NCBI RefSeq assembly: GCF_009707465.1
Contig: NZ_CP046120.1
Location: forward strand, 3,067,501-3,131,500
Length of the DNA stretch: 64,000 nt
From: Novosphingobium sp. Gsoil 351
GTDB lineage: Bacteria; Pseudomonadota; Alphaproteobacteria; Sphingomonadales; Sphingomonadaceae
Direction of reading: 5' to 3'
Made by a program: the position numbers and the translations under genes. Positions 26,732-34,949 of this stretch are shown one piece after another; positions within the stretch are counted from its first letter, which is position 1, and every line of letters begins with the position of its first letter. The notes under the pieces are model-generated. The model was not told where the DNA came from and ran no database searches. It saw only the letters and a program-made list of their open reading frames with translations.

Positions 26732-27322
26732 TCAGGACCGAGCAAAATCCAGCAGGGGCTCCATGGCATGCTTATCCGCCGCCTGTAGTGTTTCGATATA
26801 TGCATGCCTTGTCGCGCTCGCGTCGACGAGATTGACGCTGCCCCAGGTAAAGCGATCGCCACCCAGGCGAGTGATCAACAAGTCGGCGGCCATGCGCGAG
26901 AACCGCCCATTGCCGTTTGGAAAGGGGTGAATTTGGGTCAGGCGGTGATGAAAGCGCAGGGCGATTTCATCGCGCGGAAAGGAATCTAGATTGATCCATG
27001 CCTGCACTTCCCCCATCAATGCACGCAGGTCGATCGGGATCATGTAATTGTCTGAACCGATCCGCCGGTCCCGCTCCTTTGAATAGTCTCCGGCCCAGCG
27101 CCACACTTTGCCGAACATGCGCCGGTGCAGATCGCGTAAAAATTCCTCGTCCAGTACGTCGCGTGAGCGGTTGAAGGCCCAGCGTTCGCCCTCGGTGATG
27201 TTGATCTGCTCGACTTCATTGAGCTCGCTGCGCCTCGTGATGTAGGACGGAAGCAACCCCAGCTTTTCTTCGTGGGTAAGCGGGGTCGCGCCCGCTTCGT
27301 CCTGAAACAGGTCTTCTGTCAC
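26732..27322 (-). CDS. Fic-domain protein, mobile mystery protein B type
   Basis: A protein of about 196 aa with a Fic fold; the active loop is HPFPNGNGRFSR. N-terminal features (EDLFQDEAGATPLTHEEKLGLLPSYITRRSELNEVEQ, WRWAGDYSKERDRRIG) match the TIGR02613 mobile mystery protein B family, found beside a small XRE protein on mobile DNA. Fic enzymes usually transfer AMP using H-x-F-x-D/E-G-N-G-R; here the metal-binding D/E is Asn, which may alter or remove AMP transfer. I prefer GTG 27322 over 27337 because it overlaps the restored mmyA stop as GTGA. The pair resembles a toxin-antitoxin or regulatory couple, but its role is unknown. Confidence 0.85.
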   Translation of the reverse strand: MTEDLFQDEAGATPLTHEEKLGLLPSYITRRSELNEVEQINITEGERWAFNRSRDVLDEEFLRDLHRRMFGKVWRWAGDYSKERDRRIGSDNYMIPIDLRALMGEVQAWINLDSFPRDEIALRFHHRLTQIHPFPNGNGRFSRMAADLLITRLGGDRFTWGSVNLVDASATRHAYIETLQAADKHAMEPLLDFARS

Positions 27323-27778
27323 CCCTTGTTGTCCCACAACCGCGCCGTTGGACCGCGCAACAGTTCGTCAATCAGCCTTTCCTGCTCGGCTTCCTGGTCA
27401 GCGCGACGCAGGCTTTGATTTTCAAGTGTCATGGTGTGGCTCACCCGGGCGAGCTGGCGGGCCGCAATCTCCGTCGCGCGCGCGCAGCATTTCGTCAATT
27501 GGTCCCCTTGGGACGATCGCGTAAACGAGTTCGCAGTTCATCGCCTCGGCGGCTTGGCGCAGAGAGGCGAGCGAGATAGAGTCACGTGCTTCGCTTTTCT
27601 CCATATCGACGACGGCGGATTGGACTTTGTCCATCCGCTGCGCGAGCTGGCGCGTTGTCATCCCCAGCGCCTCGCGCATAGCTCGCAGCCAGCCGCGTTG
27701 CGGGCGGGCAAAGTCCATCTCACGCAATGGCGCAAGGCGGCTTTCCAAATGTTTCCTACCAAGTGCTTTGATATCCAT
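27319..27778 (-). pseudogene. XRE-type mobile mystery protein A, frame broken in a CG repeat
   Basis: The first frame starts at ATG 27778 (MDIKALGRKHLESRLAPLREMDFARPQRGWLRAMREALGM) and holds a helix-turn-helix (TTRQLAQRMDKVQSAVVDMEKSE) typical of mobile mystery protein A. It stops at 27422 after an unrelated tail. If one CG unit is added to the repeat CGCGCGCGCGC at 27475-27485, the frame instead continues as RATEIAARQLARVSHTM and ends at 27319, overlapping the Fic gene start by GTGA. That natural ending shows that the intact form is the longer one, about 153 aa. The repeat length suggests slippage, either in the cell or in sequencing. Its likely role is a DNA-binding partner of the Fic protein. 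Confidence 0.8.
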
Positions 27779-28060
27779 GATCGGCTCCGGTTGATCGCTT
27801 CGCAGGAATATGATCGAGAATAATCGATCTAATGTCAATCGATGACCGGCTATAATCGATCATATGCAAAATTTTGATCTGCTTTACCCGTTCAAGTGAC
27901 ATCCCGAAGTCGGCTGAGCCACGGGAGAAGCTAGGTCAAAACAATGGCTATCCCGCACCGATTGCCGACATTGTCTAGCGTCTGGTTCATACGCGAAGCC
28001 CGGGAGCCATGGCCACGCGCGCAATTGATGACATAAAACGTCCGATGTTCGGCCAGCTAC

Positions 28061-28097
28061 TGAGATTATCGCGCATCTGAGATGCGCGATAATCTCA
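28061..28097. repeat. Perfect 37-bp palindrome (18-bp arms, 1-nt centre)
   Basis: The left arm TGAGATTATCGCGCATCT (28061-28078), a central G, and the exact reverse complement (28080-28097) form a perfect inverted repeat. There is no T-run, so it is not an ordinary rho-independent terminator. It lies in non-coding DNA between the mobile mystery genes and decayed genes and could be a recombination or replication site. Confidence 0.9.
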
Positions 28098-28227
28098 CGC
28101 CAGTCGACTGGAATCGCGGTCATCGCCTGGGACACAGCAGATGGTCGCCCGCAAGGTTCCAAATTGTGAGACGCGACGCTGAACGGCGCGCGAGCCCTTG
28201 ATGGATATTCGATCCATGCGTCGTCGG

Positions 28228-28920
28228 CTAATAGCCCGAGTAATAGCTTTCGAGATGCTGCTCGTGGGTGAACACCACCATTTTCTCGACGAGTTCTGAC
28301 ACTGGCTTTCCGCTGACGAGCCGGAAACGCCGGCGGTCGCCACGAATTGCCCGCACCAAAATCGGGTCCGGATGCCGCCAGCGCGTGTGGATGGGCTGGG
28401 CGCACGCAACGAACAGGTCGGCAGCGCTGACGAGATGCGCGGGGTCGCTATTATGGATCGAGCCATGATGGGGTAGGATAAAGGTCGAGACCTGATCGAG
28501 CTCGTCGCGATAATGATGTTCGAACGCCGCGATACGATCGCGTCGCTCAGATAAGCGTCGCCCGTGCCTAGCCAACCGACTTTGGGAACAGCGTGCCGTG
28601 GCCGACCGGAGAACACCGCCCCGCATTGCCCCGGGTTCGCAAGCCCGGAATACAGCGATAGCGAAGTGTCGTTCTTGTCTTTGAAGGCCCATTTGTAGGC
28701 GCGGGCCAACACAGTACGGTGGCGCGTGACCAGCAACCGCCGCTGCTCCAGCGACCTGATCTCTTCACCGAAGCTACCCCGTGGCCAATCGAGCGCGATC
28801 TCGACCGCACTTTGGAAAGCCTCACGGACCTCGCGGCTCGCGCGGCGCACATATGGCTTAAGACGCCACAACGCTGTCCCTCGGCCCGCAAAGGCGAACT
28901 CGGCTCGCCTCAGCATGATC
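28228..28920 (-). pseudogene. Metallo-beta-lactamase-fold protein remnant, frameshifted
   Basis: Two overlapping minus frames share one protein. The upstream part reads AYKWAFKDKNDTSLSLYSG and VGWLGTGDAYLSD. The downstream part, after a one-base loss near 28545, continues RIAAFEHHYRDELDQVSTFILPHHGSIHNSDPAHL and ends ESYYSGY. LGTGDAYL and LPHHGS are typical of ComEC-like or RNase-J-like metallo-beta-lactamase-fold proteins (late strands with an Asp and a His ligand). The N-terminal HxHxDH region is missing. It is a broken fragment of roughly the C-terminal two thirds, and the original function is unknown. Confidence 0.65.
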
Positions 28921-28983
28921 GCACCATCCTCGGTTGCGCTCGCATCCGGCATGGCGCCATCGCTCGCGACTGCCTTCCAGCGA

Positions 28984-29296
28984 ACGCCGTCATGAGCGCG
29001 TCGCGCAGCTTGCAGAGTTGCAAGGCCAACACGTCGAACGGCTCGCTGCCGTCCCGGGCATTCACAATGTTCGCTCGTTGGGGACGATCGCCGCCTGCGA
29101 GATCGGCGGTGGGGAGGGGGCTTACCTCTCTGCACTCGGCCCGCAGCTGCTCGCATTCTTCCGCGAGCGTGACCTCCTCCTGCGGCCACTTGGCAACACG
29201 GTATACGTCATGCCGCCCTATTGCATCGAGCCGATCTAACTCGAGCGCATCTACGAGGCGATCATTCGGGCGGCTGCGGCGTTCGGCGGGGACTAG
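28984..29296 (+). pseudogene. bioA: bioA C-terminal remnant
   Basis: The plus frame encodes the tail of adenosylmethionine-8-amino-7-oxononanoate aminotransferase: VAQLAELQGQHVERLAAVPGIHNVRSLGTIAACEI, then FRERDLLLRPLGNTVYVMPPYC. A TAA at 29237-29239 interrupts it, after which LERIYEAIIRAAAAFGG continues to a second stop at 29294-29296. The PLP-binding lysine region and everything before it are absent. It is a dead fragment, probably left by a duplication or insertion, and does not supply biotin synthesis. Confidence 0.8.
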
Positions 29297-29680
29297 GCAG
29301 AGCCGTCCGGATATCCTGTTGTAGGATGACGAGGCTTCCAAAACGCTTGGCTCGGGGCGAGAGTCCGACTGGCAACGATTTACCAGATATTACTGGGTGG
29401 TGGACCGGCCGGCGTCGGCCCCAAAGAGCCGAGCTCAGGGATGGAAAGGCAGGCGGATTTCGAACCTTAGTCCCCTGCGAGTAGCTTTTCGTTATCCCCA
29501 ATTCCGTGTTCTTCACGATCTGTGAGCAGCCCCGCAGGTTCGATCCGCAGCGGCGAACCTAGGTCATGCGCCGAGGGTGAAGTCCACTAGGGACGGCCCG
29601 TCGCGGGCGGGGTCGAGAATCAGTGAATATTGCGATAAGGCTGTGGGTGGGGTCCAAACCTGGAAAAATGCGAGGGCGAC
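29297..29680. other. Non-coding stretch between bioA remnant and dodecin
   Basis: About 380 bp with no convincing gene. A T-arm-like string (GGTTCGAAATCC on the minus strand near 29455-29466) does not fold into a tRNA. Confidence 0.4.
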
Positions 29681-29902
29681 ATGGAACCGCACGTCTACAA
29701 GATCGTCGAAATCGTCGGAACTTCGACGGTGAGCATCGAGGATGCGATCCAGCGAGGGATTACCCGAGCCTCGCACACCTTGCGAAACATCGGTTGGTTT
29801 GAAGTCGCCGAGACCCGCGGGCACGTGGCGGATGGCAAGATCACCCATTTCCAGGTTACGTTGAAGATCGGCTTTAGCCTGGAGGGCTCGACCGAAAGCT
29901 GA
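29681..29902 (+). CDS. Dodecin (flavin-binding protein)
   Basis: A 73-aa protein with the full dodecin pattern: HVYKIVEIVGTSTVSIEDAIQRGITRASHTLRNIGWFEVAETRGHVADG followed by a strand HFQVTLKIGFSLE. Dodecins assemble into hollow 12-mers that store or buffer riboflavin or FMN in the cytoplasm; the conserved Trp (in GWFEV) and Gln (in HFQV) stack against and hold the flavin. The gene stands alone with a GAGGGCG ribosome site before ATG 29681. It is one of the few intact housekeeping-like genes in this worn stretch. Confidence 0.93.
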   Translation: MEPHVYKIVEIVGTSTVSIEDAIQRGITRASHTLRNIGWFEVAETRGHVADGKITHFQVTLKIGFSLEGSTES

Positions 29903-30190
29903 GTGCTACAAGGACCGGGTCGTCGACCTTTGGGGCTTGCGCGATCGAGTCCACTTGGCCGCGGGCATTTGCAAGTGTGCGCGCCGTCGCGGCAACCGGC
30001 AACGCAGGGCTCGTGTGTTTGCTAGCCTTGGCGTTTCGACGCCCGCCACGAAGTGTTGGGAGCGCCCTGCGGGTTGGCGCTTTGGGTTCGTGGACATCGT
30101 CGAACGCGGCGTCAATCTTTCTGGTGGATGGATTGTCACGCCTCTCCATTTTATGTTTTGGCTGTCAAAAGCGCACCATTTTCACACCTG

Positions 30191-30209
30191 TGTCGACATA
30201 AATTGACAT
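30191..30209 (+). promoter_or_regulatory. Probable HipB-type operator, copy 1
   Basis: A 19-bp element TGTCGACATAAATTGACAT, a partial dyad TGTC-N10-GACA. It recurs 68 bp downstream with 16 of 19 bases identical. Both lie upstream of the hipA-like gene. Confidence 0.65.
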
Positions 30210-30258
30210 GTTGGGTTTTTATCTCACCAGACCATCTGCCGTAAAATCGCACGCAAAA

Positions 30259-30277
30259 TGTCTGCATATATTGACAT
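30259..30277 (+). promoter_or_regulatory. Probable HipB-type operator, copy 2
   Basis: TGTCTGCATATATTGACAT is the second copy of the element at 30191, ending 21 bp before the hipA GTG. Two spaced operators are typical for autoregulated toxin-antitoxin promoters. TTGACA inside both copies could also act as a -35 element. Confidence 0.65.
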
Positions 30278-30298
30278 TATGATGAAGAATGGGGTAGG

Positions 30299-31504
30299 GT
30301 GCCACCGAACTCTAACAGGATCTCCGCCATCCCCGACCGTACCGCCATTGTTACCTTCAAGGGCGCTCCCGCCGGCGAACTCAGCGAACTGGGCTCGGAC
30401 ACGCGCTTTATCTACCGCGAAGGCTGGGAGGAGCCGATCGCCTGCGCGCTTCCCGCCGACCAGCGCGATCATTACCATCGCGGCGGGCTCATTCCGTTCT
30501 TCGAACACCTGGGTCCGGAAGGGTGGCTGCGCGGACGCCAGGCGCGCGCCGGGGGAACCGCCGCGCAAGACGATTTCGGGCTGCTCCTCAACTATGGGGC
30601 GGACTGCATCGGCGCGGTCGGCATTGTCCCGGTCGACGGCACCAGGCTCGCCGATCCGCATCGGGCCGATGCGCTCGAGGAAGCCGCCACGTTGCCTGGG
30701 CGCACGCTCTCAGGGGTACAGAAAAAGCTGCTCGCCCATCGCACCGAGCGAGGGTTCGCCCCGTGCGTCCATACCGAAGACCCCGCGACGCACATCGCCA
30801 AATTCAACCGCGAAGACCTGCCGACGCTCGTCCAGAACGAGCACCTCTCGCTCGAACTCGCTCGCGAGGTCCTGGGGCCTGCGGAAATCACCCGGGCCTG
30901 TCCCGCTACCCTTGCCGGGATCGAAGAGATCGCGCTGCTAGTCGAGCGATTCGACCGGGCTGGCGAGCAAAAGTTCAGGCTCGAGGATTTCGCGCAGATT
31001 CTCGGCAAGCCGCGCGGCCGCGAGTTCGATGGCAAGTATGACTCCTCCTACGAAGAAGCCGCGGGCGCGATCGCGCGCCATTCGGCGCGCCCCCGCATCG
31101 ATCTCGCGCGATACTTTCGCCTCGTCGTCTTCAACCTCGTGCTAGGCAACGCTGATGCCCACCTCAAGAACTTCTCGCTGCTGGAAAGCGCCGATGGCGG
31201 GCTGCGCCTGAGCCCGGCCTACGATCTCATCAACACGCTCGTCTATCCCACTTACGAACGCACCGCGGCCCTCGAGATCGACGGCGCCAGGCGGGCGTTC
31301 GATACGCTCGATCGCGCACAAGTCGAACGGCTCGGCGCCGCGATCGGACTGCCGTCCCAGGAAGTGGCGCGGTCTATCGATGCGCTGGCCAAGGCGCTCG
31401 CGGCTGCCAAGACGCTTGAGGTTGCGGGCAACGTCCAGCCCCACGACTTCCGCATCCGCTACCGCGACATCGTGCGCGAGAACGCAGCGAGGTTCCTGGT
31501 ATGA
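30299..31504 (+). CDS. hipA: HipA-family serine/threonine kinase toxin
   Basis: A 401-aa HipA-like kinase. An N-terminal subdomain (TAIVTFKGAPAGELSELG) is followed by the autophosphorylation/activation segment GRTLSGVQKKLLAH, catalytic loop FNLVLGNADAHLKNFSLL (catalytic Asp and Asn) and the metal-binding SPAYDLINT. All key elements are present, so it is probably active. HipA kinases phosphorylate tRNA synthetases and slow growth. The start is GTG 30299, three bases after a GGGGTAGG ribosome site. The downstream XRE gene overlaps by ATGA. The toxin precedes the regulator, the reverse of E. coli hipBA. Two operator-like repeats lie upstream. Confidence 0.9.
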   Translation: MPPNSNRISAIPDRTAIVTFKGAPAGELSELGSDTRFIYREGWEEPIACALPADQRDHYHRGGLIPFFEHLGPEGWLRGRQARAGGTAAQDDFGLLLNYGADCIGAVGIVPVDGTRLADPHRADALEEAATLPGRTLSGVQKKLLAHRTERGFAPCVHTEDPATHIAKFNREDLPTLVQNEHLSLELAREVLGPAEITRACPATLAGIEEIALLVERFDRAGEQKFRLEDFAQILGKPRGREFDGKYDSSYEEAAGAIARHSARPRIDLARYFRLVVFNLVLGNADAHLKNFSLLESADGGLRLSPAYDLINTLVYPTYERTAALEIDGARRAFDTLDRAQVERLGAAIGLPSQEVARSIDALAKALAAAKTLEVAGNVQPHDFRIRYRDIVRENAARFLV

Positions 31505-32484
31505 CCCAATGGCCGATCGACTGGCGCGCGACCGTCGACGAGGCAGTCCGCCGCCGTAAGCAGGAAGGCCTGACGCAGGCGCAGCTGGCGACGCTCGCCG
31601 GCGTGAGCCGGCCGACGGTGGTCGCGTTCGAGCAGGGCGAGATCAACCTCCGGTTCGAGCGTCTTATCGCAATCCTCGACGCGCTCGGCCTGTTCGTCCA
31701 GCCGGGCCGATCCGACAGCCTGCAGTCGTTCGTCCACGACGCACGCAACCGCTTTAAGGAACTGGTCGCCAGGCTCGATGACGACCATCCCTCGCGCCAG
31801 CCGCTCGGGCACAGCGAGCAGGCCTATGCGATCGAGGGGGTCGAGAACCCACCCTCGCTGACCCGGTTAAAGGACATCCTCGCGCGCGCGCCCAAAACCT
31901 CGGGATGGACGCCGTTCTGGGTGCCCACAAAGGAGTCCATCAAGCCGGGCTTCCACGACGGCTTGCTCGAATGCTGGCTGGGTCGGCCCGAAGCGGACCG
32001 GGTGTTCAACGATCCCGCGTCGAGCGACTTCTGGCAGATCACCCGCGACGGCAGCGCCTATCTCCGGCGAGGGTTTCAGGAGGACGGCCGCGACCTCGAC
32101 GCCGGTAGCTTCTTCGACCTCACCCTGCCGATCTGGCGCACCGCCGAAGTGCTGCGCCACGCCGCTTGGCTTGCTCGCCAGCTCGGCGCAGGGGAAGGAG
32201 CGATCCGCTTTGTCGGGCGTTATGCCGGCCTCGCCGGGCGCGAACTGATCAGCTGGGCCAAGCCGGCCTTGCGCCTTGCGCTCGACGAACGGCACCGGGC
32301 CCGCTCCGACAGCGTCGATCTCGTCGCGCTGACCGATGCCGCCGCGATCGAGCAGGATCTGGCCGCTGTGGTCGGCGCGATCGTCCGGCCGCTTTACGAG
32401 CGGTTCGACGGCTTCGACCCGCCCGGGGCGCTGATTGCCGGGCAGATTGCCGAGTTCGAGCGCAACCTCGCGACTTTTCGCTGA
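31501..32484 (+). CDS. HipB-like XRE regulator with a large C-terminal domain
   Basis: A 327-aa protein. Residues 10-70 form an XRE helix-turn-helix (TVDEAVRRRKQEGLTQAQLATLAGVSRPTVVAFEQGEINLRFERLIAILDALGL) resembling HipB. The remaining 250 residues form a separate domain with TPFWVPTKESIKPGFHDGLLECWLG, SDFWQITRDGSAYLRRGFQEDG and FDLTLPIWRTAEVLRHAAWLA. I recognise this as a recurring domain but cannot name its function. Normal HipB is about 90 aa. It overlaps hipA by ATGA and is therefore the likely antitoxin and autoregulator, with an added sensory or effector part. The partnership is inferred from position. Confidence 0.8.
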   Translation: MTQWPIDWRATVDEAVRRRKQEGLTQAQLATLAGVSRPTVVAFEQGEINLRFERLIAILDALGLFVQPGRSDSLQSFVHDARNRFKELVARLDDDHPSRQPLGHSEQAYAIEGVENPPSLTRLKDILARAPKTSGWTPFWVPTKESIKPGFHDGLLECWLGRPEADRVFNDPASSDFWQITRDGSAYLRRGFQEDGRDLDAGSFFDLTLPIWRTAEVLRHAAWLARQLGAGEGAIRFVGRYAGLAGRELISWAKPALRLALDERHRARSDSVDLVALTDAAAIEQDLAAVVGAIVRPLYERFDGFDPPGALIAGQIAEFERNLATFR

Positions 32485-32844
32485 CGCCGCGGGGCAGTCG
32501 GTTGGCTTGCGCACCGCTCGAACGAGTAACTTTCCGTCTGGAGGTGCTCGATTGGGATGTCACGCGGGCAAGGACCACGGCGTGGGCTAGGTGGCGGCAT
32601 GCCACCGAGCGCTTCGATTTGCTCGCTCGTTGCCAAGACGGCATTCTGGGAACACTCGCCGGGCCGCACTGTCCGGCAGTTGCGGTTCGGAGCGGCCCGG
32701 CGCGGGCGCCGGGACTTCGAGGCATCCCAGCCGGAATGAGCCGCAATGCGCTCAGCACGTCATCCCGGACAGTTGGGTCGAGCGGGGAGGCCACGCGCGG
32801 ATCTCATTTCGCGCATGGCCCCCTGGAGTGTTCTTGCAGGTCCG
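32485..32844. other. Intergenic region after the HipA/B pair
   Basis: About 360 bp with only shadow frames. No homology, repeat or terminator recognised. Confidence 0.4.
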
Positions 32845-33603
32845 TTAGAAGCGCACTGCAACTGTAGCGCCGTAAGTCGCCGGATCGCGGATGTAGCCGC
32901 CGACGTAGTTGCGCGGGTTGGCGTTGAGATAAGTCGCCTGGAAGGGATCGCGGTTGTCGGTCAGGTTGCGGCCCCACAGCGACAGGCGGTAATTGTCGTC
33001 GTCGAGACCGAATGTCAGCCGCGCGTTGAAGATGCCCGCGGCCTTGATCGTCGTTGCATCGACGATGTTCTGGCCGATCTGCGCCGCGGTCAGGCCGTTC
33101 ATGTCGACCGCCGTGCTGGTCCAGCAAGAGACGGGGCCAGTCGCCACGCAGCGGTCGGCGGCGAACGTGTCGGTCCAGCTGTAATCGACGCTTCCCGTAA
33201 ACGACACGCGGTCGCTGAGCTCGTGCTCGTATTGCGCCGAAAGCGCGTAGGTCCAGCGCGGCACGAAGATGATCCGCTGGTTCCGCACGTCGGTGCCGGT
33301 CGCGTCGATGAAGCTGTCGTACTTGGGATGGACGTAGCCGGTGTTCGCGCTCAGCGTCAGATGCGGGATCGGCCTTGCGGTGAGTTCGGCCTCGAACCCG
33401 ATGTTGGTCACTTTGGCGGCGTTGCTGACCAGCGTGTTGTTGACCGGCACGCCGTTGATCACCGAAGCGACGATCGCCGAGCGCTGCGCGTTCGAGACCT
33501 TGTCATAGTAGGCCGCGAGGTTGAAACGCAGCCGGCGGTCGAACGCCTCGGTCTTGAGGCCGAGTTCTTCCTCGTTGACGTATTCGGGTCCGAAAGGGAC
33601 CGC
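32845..33603 (-). pseudogene. TonB-dependent receptor, C-terminal remnant
   Basis: The minus frame from about 33603 encodes the last 250 residues of a TonB receptor barrel: GPEYVNEEELGLKTEAFDRRLRFNLAAYYDKVSNAQRS, GFEAELTARP, VPRWTYALSAQYEHEL, then NYRLSLWGRNLTDNRDPFQ and a final strand ending VAVRF. The signal peptide, plug and most of the barrel are gone; the break falls at about 33604, where nucleotidyltransferase-gene sequence from the other side begins. It is a deletion product, not functional. Confidence 0.88.
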
Positions 33604-33729
33604 TTGAGCGACCGCACAGCGCGATCGGGAATATCCCTCCGATCATGCTGGCAAACCCGGCCGGGGCCACCAGCCTCCCGGACCTGGGCCAGGCGGAAAA
33701 CTCTAGACCAGAGTGGTCCAAGGTTGGGT

Positions 33730-33880
33730 AGCAGTGCAGCACGATGTGGAGATCCTTGGTCGCTCGGAAACCCAAACCGACTTCGTCAAAAATGAGCTCG
33801 CAAGCAGCCCCGCCGATCAATACGAACTGGTATTCGTGCGCAGCAAAATGCGCGCGAAATCGGTCGACGCCCACTACCAT
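33730..33880 (-). pseudogene. AbiEii-like nucleotidyltransferase toxin, N-terminal remnant
   Basis: ATG 33880 overlaps the stop of the upstream gene and opens VDRFRAHFAAHEYQFVLIGGAACELIFDEVGLGFRATKDLHIVL, which carries the start of a nucleotidyltransferase fold (GG-x-A-C, then RATKD with the expected metal-binding acid). After about 50 residues similarity ends, and the frame runs on into unrelated sequence and the TonB remnant. The catalytic domain is therefore mostly deleted. The original protein was probably the toxin of an AbiE-like pair. Confidence 0.7.
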
Positions 33881-34899
33881 GCGAACTGCTCCAACAGCTG
33901 GTCAGCGGCCTGGGCGGTCCGTTCGTCGGCATGATCGCGCATCGTCAAGTAGAGAGAGAGCGGATCGACCGTCCTTCCGCTAGCGAGGACGCAAGGGTCG
34001 TAAGCCCAAGTCTCGACCTCGAAATGGGGATCGTCAAACGGCCCGGCGGGCCGGAGCGCGATTCCGCTCGAGAGCTGCTTCCAGTGCGCTGCCGGGACGG
34101 CCTTGCGTTCGATGCGGGGCCTCCCGAGCATCGTGAGTTCGGCGAGCGCGCTCTCTCCGGCAAGCAAGCCGAGGTCGGCAGGTGCCGGCCCGGCCAGACG
34201 TCGAACCTTGCGGATCGGGTTTCGCAGATAAGGTTGCGCCAAGCTCCAAAGGTCGACACCGGCCGCCGCGATGTTGAGTTGCCGTCTTCGTCCCACATGA
34301 TGCGCCTTGGCTATTTTACGCGCTTCCAGCTCGTCCGCCGCACGACTCATGCTCATGACCGAGGAACCAAAGCGGTCGGCGAGCTCGGTGAGGCTGACGT
34401 CGCGAGCGTCTTTGCCTAGGAGGTTTGCGAGGACAAGAACCTGTGCCGTTGGCGAGAGGTGGTTCGCATCGATTCGTAGCGGTTCCCTTGCCTGGCTTCG
34501 CTCGCGCACGTCGAGCAGAGCTTCGGGCACATAAAGTTGGGCGTCGGGCGCCAAAAACGCGATTTTCCGATCGATAAGCTGATGGCGGATCGCGTTTGTC
34601 GTTCGGCCGAGCAGCAAGAGTACGGACGCCGCGCCGGTTTCGCGCTGGATAAGGTCACGGTGCTTGACGAAATTCGCTGTCGCGCCTGTTCCCGTGCGGC
34701 GATCGCGCACGGCCGCGAGCACGGTGGCACGTCCCAAAAGATCACCTTCCCACAAGCGATACTGGTCCAGCACGAAGTGAGGTAAGCTCTTGGGTTTGAT
34801 CCCCTTGAGTTTAAGCGTTGCCCCGAATGCGCGCGCGACATAGTCTTCAGCGGCTTTCGCCAAGCCATCAAGATCCACAGAATCGCTCGTTTCTAACAT
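33874..34899 (-). CDS. Regulator/antitoxin-like partner of an AbiEii-type nucleotidyltransferase
   Basis: A 341-aa protein. The middle (LSPTAQVLVLANLLGKDARDVSLTELADRFGSSVMSMSRAADELEARKIAKAHHVGRRRQLNIAA) is a winged helix-turn-helix like MarR or AbiEi regulators. The N-terminal 130 residues (YVARAFGATLKLKGIKPKSLPHFVLDQYRLWEGDLLG) and the C-terminal part (LTMLGRPRIERKAVPAA) form domains I cannot name. It overlaps the start of the broken nucleotidyltransferase gene by 7 nt, as antitoxin and toxin genes commonly do. The frame is intact although its toxin is truncated. The start ATG 34899 sits inside a repeat (TCTAACA) that recurs upstream, which suggests autoregulation. Confidence 0.65.
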   Translation of the reverse strand: MLETSDSVDLDGLAKAAEDYVARAFGATLKLKGIKPKSLPHFVLDQYRLWEGDLLGRATVLAAVRDRRTGTGATANFVKHRDLIQRETGAASVLLLLGRTTNAIRHQLIDRKIAFLAPDAQLYVPEALLDVRERSQAREPLRIDANHLSPTAQVLVLANLLGKDARDVSLTELADRFGSSVMSMSRAADELEARKIAKAHHVGRRRQLNIAAAGVDLWSLAQPYLRNPIRKVRRLAGPAPADLGLLAGESALAELTMLGRPRIERKAVPAAHWKQLSSGIALRPAGPFDDPHFEVETWAYDPCVLASGRTVDPLSLYLTMRDHADERTAQAADQLLEQFAW

Positions 34900-34949
34900 C
34901 AGGAGACGTATCTAACACTGCTAATGTTAAAAGTCTATCTGCTGTTAGA
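34892..34949. promoter_or_regulatory. TCTAACA repeats over the antitoxin-like start
   Basis: The heptamer TCTAACA occurs at 34892-34898 (covering the start codon) and 34911-34917, and its inverse TGTTAGA at 34943-34949. A shorter dyad TAACA-N7-TGTTA spans 34913-34929. This clustered arrangement fits an autoregulatory operator of the winged-helix protein. Confidence 0.6.

Noticed and set aside
29400..29490. tRNA-like T-arm wording (GGTTCGAAATCC on the minus strand)
   Set aside because: The flanking bases do not form a T-stem, and no anticodon or acceptor arm can be placed.
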